NCBI GenBank assembly: GCA_022560555.1
Contig: JADFSZ010000076.1
Span: forward strand, 1 to 8,283
Source of the DNA: PVC group bacterium
GTDB taxonomy: Bacteria; GCA-001730085; JADFSZ01
DNA: 8,283 nt
Reading direction: 5' to 3'
This document shows, piece by piece, positions 6,841 to 8,283 of this stretch (positions are counted from its first letter, which is position 1; every line of letters starts with the position of its first letter). The position numbers were made by a program, and so were the translations under genes. Below the pieces are notes generated by a model that had not been told where the DNA came from, did no database searches, and worked only from the letters and a program-made list of their open reading frames with translations.

Positions 6841-7233
6841 ATGCCAACAGTCGTTTTTATAGGTACCGGCCGAAGAAAATCCGCTACAGCCAGGGTCCGT
6901 ATGTTCCCGGGCCGCGGCGAATTCAAAGTTAACAACTCCCCTTATGAGAAATATTTCCCGAACAAACTTCATCAAATGACTGTTATGTATCCTCTCAATG
7001 TCACTGAGACACTGGGAAAATATGATATTCTTGTTAAAGTCCAAGGAGGGGGGAATTCCGGCCAAGCCGGCGCTATTCGGCATGGCATCGCCCGCGCCCT
7101 TCTTAAAGCCGATGATACCCTGCGAGCCAGCCTCAAAAAAGAAAAGCTCTTAACACGAGATTCCCGCGTAAAAGAACGCAAAAAATACGGCCATAAGAAG
7201 GCCCGTAAAAGCTTCCAATTCTCCAAGAGATAA
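6841..7233 (+). CDS. rpsI: 30S ribosomal protein S9
   Basis: S9 sits in the head of the small ribosomal subunit, and its C-terminal tail reaches the P-site tRNA. The 130-aa length equals that of typical bacterial S9. Visible family features are [17 protein letters not shown] at the start (about 8-24), the [20 protein letters not shown] segment (about 69-88), [20 protein letters not shown] near the end, and the conserved terminal Lys-Arg. AGGGG seven bases before the ATG is a strong ribosome binding site. It is co-transcribed with rplM. A heptamer repeat array begins four bases after the stop. Confidence 0.97.
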   Translation: MPTVVFIGTGRRKSATARVRMFPGRGEFKVNNSPYEKYFPNKLHQMTVMYPLNVTETLGKYDILVKVQGGGNSGQAGAIRHGIARALLKADDTLRASLKKEKLLTRDSRVKERKKYGHKKARKSFQFSKR

Positions 7234-7237
7234 AACC

Positions 7238-7265
7238 GTAATTGGTAAATTGTAAATAGTAAATG
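7238..7265. repeat. Heptamer array B (GTAAATN x4, one degenerate)
   Basis: Four consecutive 7-bp units, GTAATTG, GTAAATT, GTAAATA and GTAAATG, start four bases after the rpsI stop. The word is the complement of that in arrays A and C. Array C at 7325-7352 is the same length in the opposite orientation. Confidence 0.75.
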
Positions 7266-7270
7266 GCATT

Positions 7271-7289
7271 AAAAATCTTTTTGATTTTT
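7271..7289 (+). terminator. Weak candidate terminator after rpsI
   Basis: AAAAATC (7271-7277) can pair with GATTTTT (7283-7289) around a five-T loop, followed by a short T-rich tail. The stem has a single G-C pair and is therefore weak. It is the only terminator-like structure between rpsI and thyA. Confidence 0.3.
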
Positions 7290-7307
7290 TCTAAAACCAT
7301 CCTATTG

Positions 7308-7313
7308 TATAAT
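7308..7313 (+). promoter_or_regulatory. Probable -10 box of thyA
   Basis: A perfect TATAAT lies 49 bp before the thyA ATG, between the two inverted heptamer arrays. The -35 position holds only T-rich sequence, so the match is partial. A start near 7320 would put array C in the thyA leader. Confidence 0.45.
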
Positions 7314-7324
7314 TTCGTTGTGCC

Positions 7325-7352
7325 GATTACCCAATACCCATTTACGATTTAC
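7325..7352. repeat. Heptamer array C (four units, opposite orientation to B)
   Basis: GATTACC, CAATACC, CATTTAC and GATTTAC follow one another in 7-bp phase, ending 10 bp before the thyA ATG. The complement matches the word of array B, so B and C form a loose inverted repeat around the thyA promoter region. Confidence 0.7.
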
Positions 7353-7362
7353 TGCCTTTGAC

Positions 7363-8178
7363 ATGAAACAATATCTCGATCAAATACAACATATTCTTGA
7401 TCATGGGGAGTCACGTCCGGATAGAACAGGGACGGGAACTTTGTCGATATTCGGCTTGCAAACCAAATATGACCTGCGTCTTGGATTTCCTCTTCTCACC
7501 ACTAAAAAAGTTCTCTTTGATAGTGTAGCACGAGAACTTCTGTGGTTTTTGCGCGGTTCCACAAATATCCGGGACTCTCTCACTCAACACACCCCGATTT
7601 GGAACGCCTGGGCCGACAAAGAAGGCGAATTAGGTCCGATCTACGGTTATCAATGGCGTTTTTGGGAAAAGTTTACCTGGGATGAATCGCAACAACTCTA
7701 CAAAAAAACACATATCGATCAGATAAAAGATGCCATTCATCTCATCAAGCATGAACCATCATCCCGCAGGATTATTGTTAGTGCCTGGAACGTCGCGGAT
7801 CTGGATCGGATGGCTCTGCCGCCCTGTCACGCTTTTCTCCAATTTTATGCCAACAACAAACGTCTGGACTGCCAACTGTACCAACGAAGCGCGGATATGG
7901 CCCTTGGGGTCCCGTTCAATATTGCCAGTTACGCGCTTTTCTTGACTATGGTTGCCAACGAGTGCGATCTCACACCCGGGATATTTACCCATACTCTCGG
8001 CGACGCACATATATATCTCAATCATATTGAAGGGCTCAAAGCGCAAATAACACGAACGCCCATGGAGCTTCCTCGTATTGAAATTGCCAAAAAACCGTTT
8101 TTTGATATCCAGTTTGATGATATTAAGCTCATCAACTATCGACACCACGAATTCATCAAATTTCCTATAGCCGTATAA
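7363..8178 (+). CDS. thyA: Thymidylate synthase (ThyA)
   Basis: ThyA makes dTMP from dUMP using methylenetetrahydrofolate as carbon donor and reductant, a cytosolic step of DNA precursor synthesis. The 271-aa protein has all the hallmarks. The early segment [14 protein letters not shown] includes Arg21 for phosphate binding, and [10 protein letters not shown] carries the second arginine pair (135-136). [11 protein letters not shown] holds the catalytic Cys155. [16 protein letters not shown] includes Asp178 and Asn186, and GDAHIYLNH contributes His216 and Tyr218. Length is near the usual 264 residues. The ATG at 7363 matches family starts; a TTG at 7318 in the same frame falls at the predicted transcription start. 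There is no ribosome binding site, and the leader there is filled by the heptamer array. Confidence 0.97.
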   Translation: MKQYLDQIQHILDHGESRPDRTGTGTLSIFGLQTKYDLRLGFPLLTTKKVLFDSVARELLWFLRGSTNIRDSLTQHTPIWNAWADKEGELGPIYGYQWRFWEKFTWDESQQLYKKTHIDQIKDAIHLIKHEPSSRRIIVSAWNVADLDRMALPPCHAFLQFYANNKRLDCQLYQRSADMALGVPFNIASYALFLTMVANECDLTPGIFTHTLGDAHIYLNHIEGLKAQITRTPMELPRIEIAKKPFFDIQFDDIKLINYRHHEFIKFPIAV

Positions 8179-8181
8179 ATA

Positions 8182-8208
8182 ATCATGTGACATGATCATG
8201 TATCATGA
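8182..8208. repeat. Short-word array after thyA (ATCATGN), partly palindromic
   Basis: ATCATGT (8182-8188), GACATG (8189-8194), ATCATGT (8195-8201) and ATCATGA (8202-8208) lie head to tail four bases after the thyA stop. The first 15 bases form a perfect inverted repeat around G8189 (ATCATGT with ACATGAT), and CATGATCATG (8191-8200) is also a palindrome. It may be another 7-bp intergenic array, an operator for the next gene, or a weak transcript-end hairpin. Confidence 0.5.
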
Positions 8209-8283
8209 ACTTAAATACAAAAAACAAGCAAACAAAAACAGACATGCCTAATTTACTCGCACCCAACCCGCTTTTTAAGGATT
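8205..8283 (+). CDS. 5' end of an unidentified gene (partial)
   Basis: The frame is open from ATG 8205 to the right edge of the window, with a second ATG in frame at 8244. Neither start has a ribosome binding site. From 8244 the peptide reads MPNLLAPNPLFKD. An NPLFKD-like segment near the N terminus occurs in cyclic-nucleotide-binding (Crp/Fnr-type) proteins, but 13 residues are too few to identify a family. The frame runs 26 codons from 8205 without a stop. Confidence 0.4.
   Translation, partial: MNLNTKNKQTKTDMPNLLAPNPLFKD

Noticed and set aside
7759-8199. A 146-codon minus-strand frame opposite the thyA 3' half
   Set aside because: It is a shadow of the unmistakable thyA coding sequence and has no ribosome binding site or family features.

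Overview
This window looks like a chromosomal segment of an uncultured or little-studied bacterium of moderate GC. It carries ordinary housekeeping genes: IMP dehydrogenase, a valine tRNA, ribosomal proteins L13 and S9, and thymidylate synthase. Around them sit poorly characterised genes: a DUF4416 protein, a TPR protein and one protein I do not recognise. The combination of a eukaryote-type IMP dehydrogenase, a DUF4416 protein, a large TPR protein beside rplM-rpsI and intergenic arrays of 7-bp words is reminiscent of Omnitrophota or relatives. That placement is an inference from memory, not something I could test.

Layout. Everything from 1 to about 4190 reads on the minus strand and everything from 4804 to the end on the plus strand. 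A divergent, largely non-coding region of about 600 bp (4191-4803) separates the two halves. On the minus strand, in transcription order, come tRNA-Val(CAC) with a consensus sigma70 promoter, a DUF4416 protein, an unrecognised 261-aa protein with its own promoter, and guaB with its own promoter and a strong ribosome binding site. After guaB lies a complete IS1595-family (IS1016-like) insertion sequence, then the 5' end of a secreted or anchored protein that resembles DsrE-family proteins and runs off the left edge. On the plus strand come a 504-aa TPR protein, the rplM-rpsI operon with a textbook promoter, thyA, and the first codons of another gene at the right edge.

The most unusual signal is between the genes. 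Short arrays of a degenerate heptamer (ATTTACN, or GTAAATN on the other strand) occur at 181-203/933-944, 7238-7265 and 7325-7352. The insertion sequence sits inside the first array. The other two are in opposite orientations and bracket the presumed thyA promoter. A different word with the same roughly 7-bp spacing (ATCATGN) lies just after thyA at 8182-8208. Other points worth a second look are a Tyr in place of the usual Asn in the GGN motif of IMP dehydrogenase, a GC-rich hairpin-prone island at 4327-4512 with no convincing gene, and a run of eight C residues just upstream of a TATAAT box before the TPR gene. I found no CRISPR array, phage gene or defence system.
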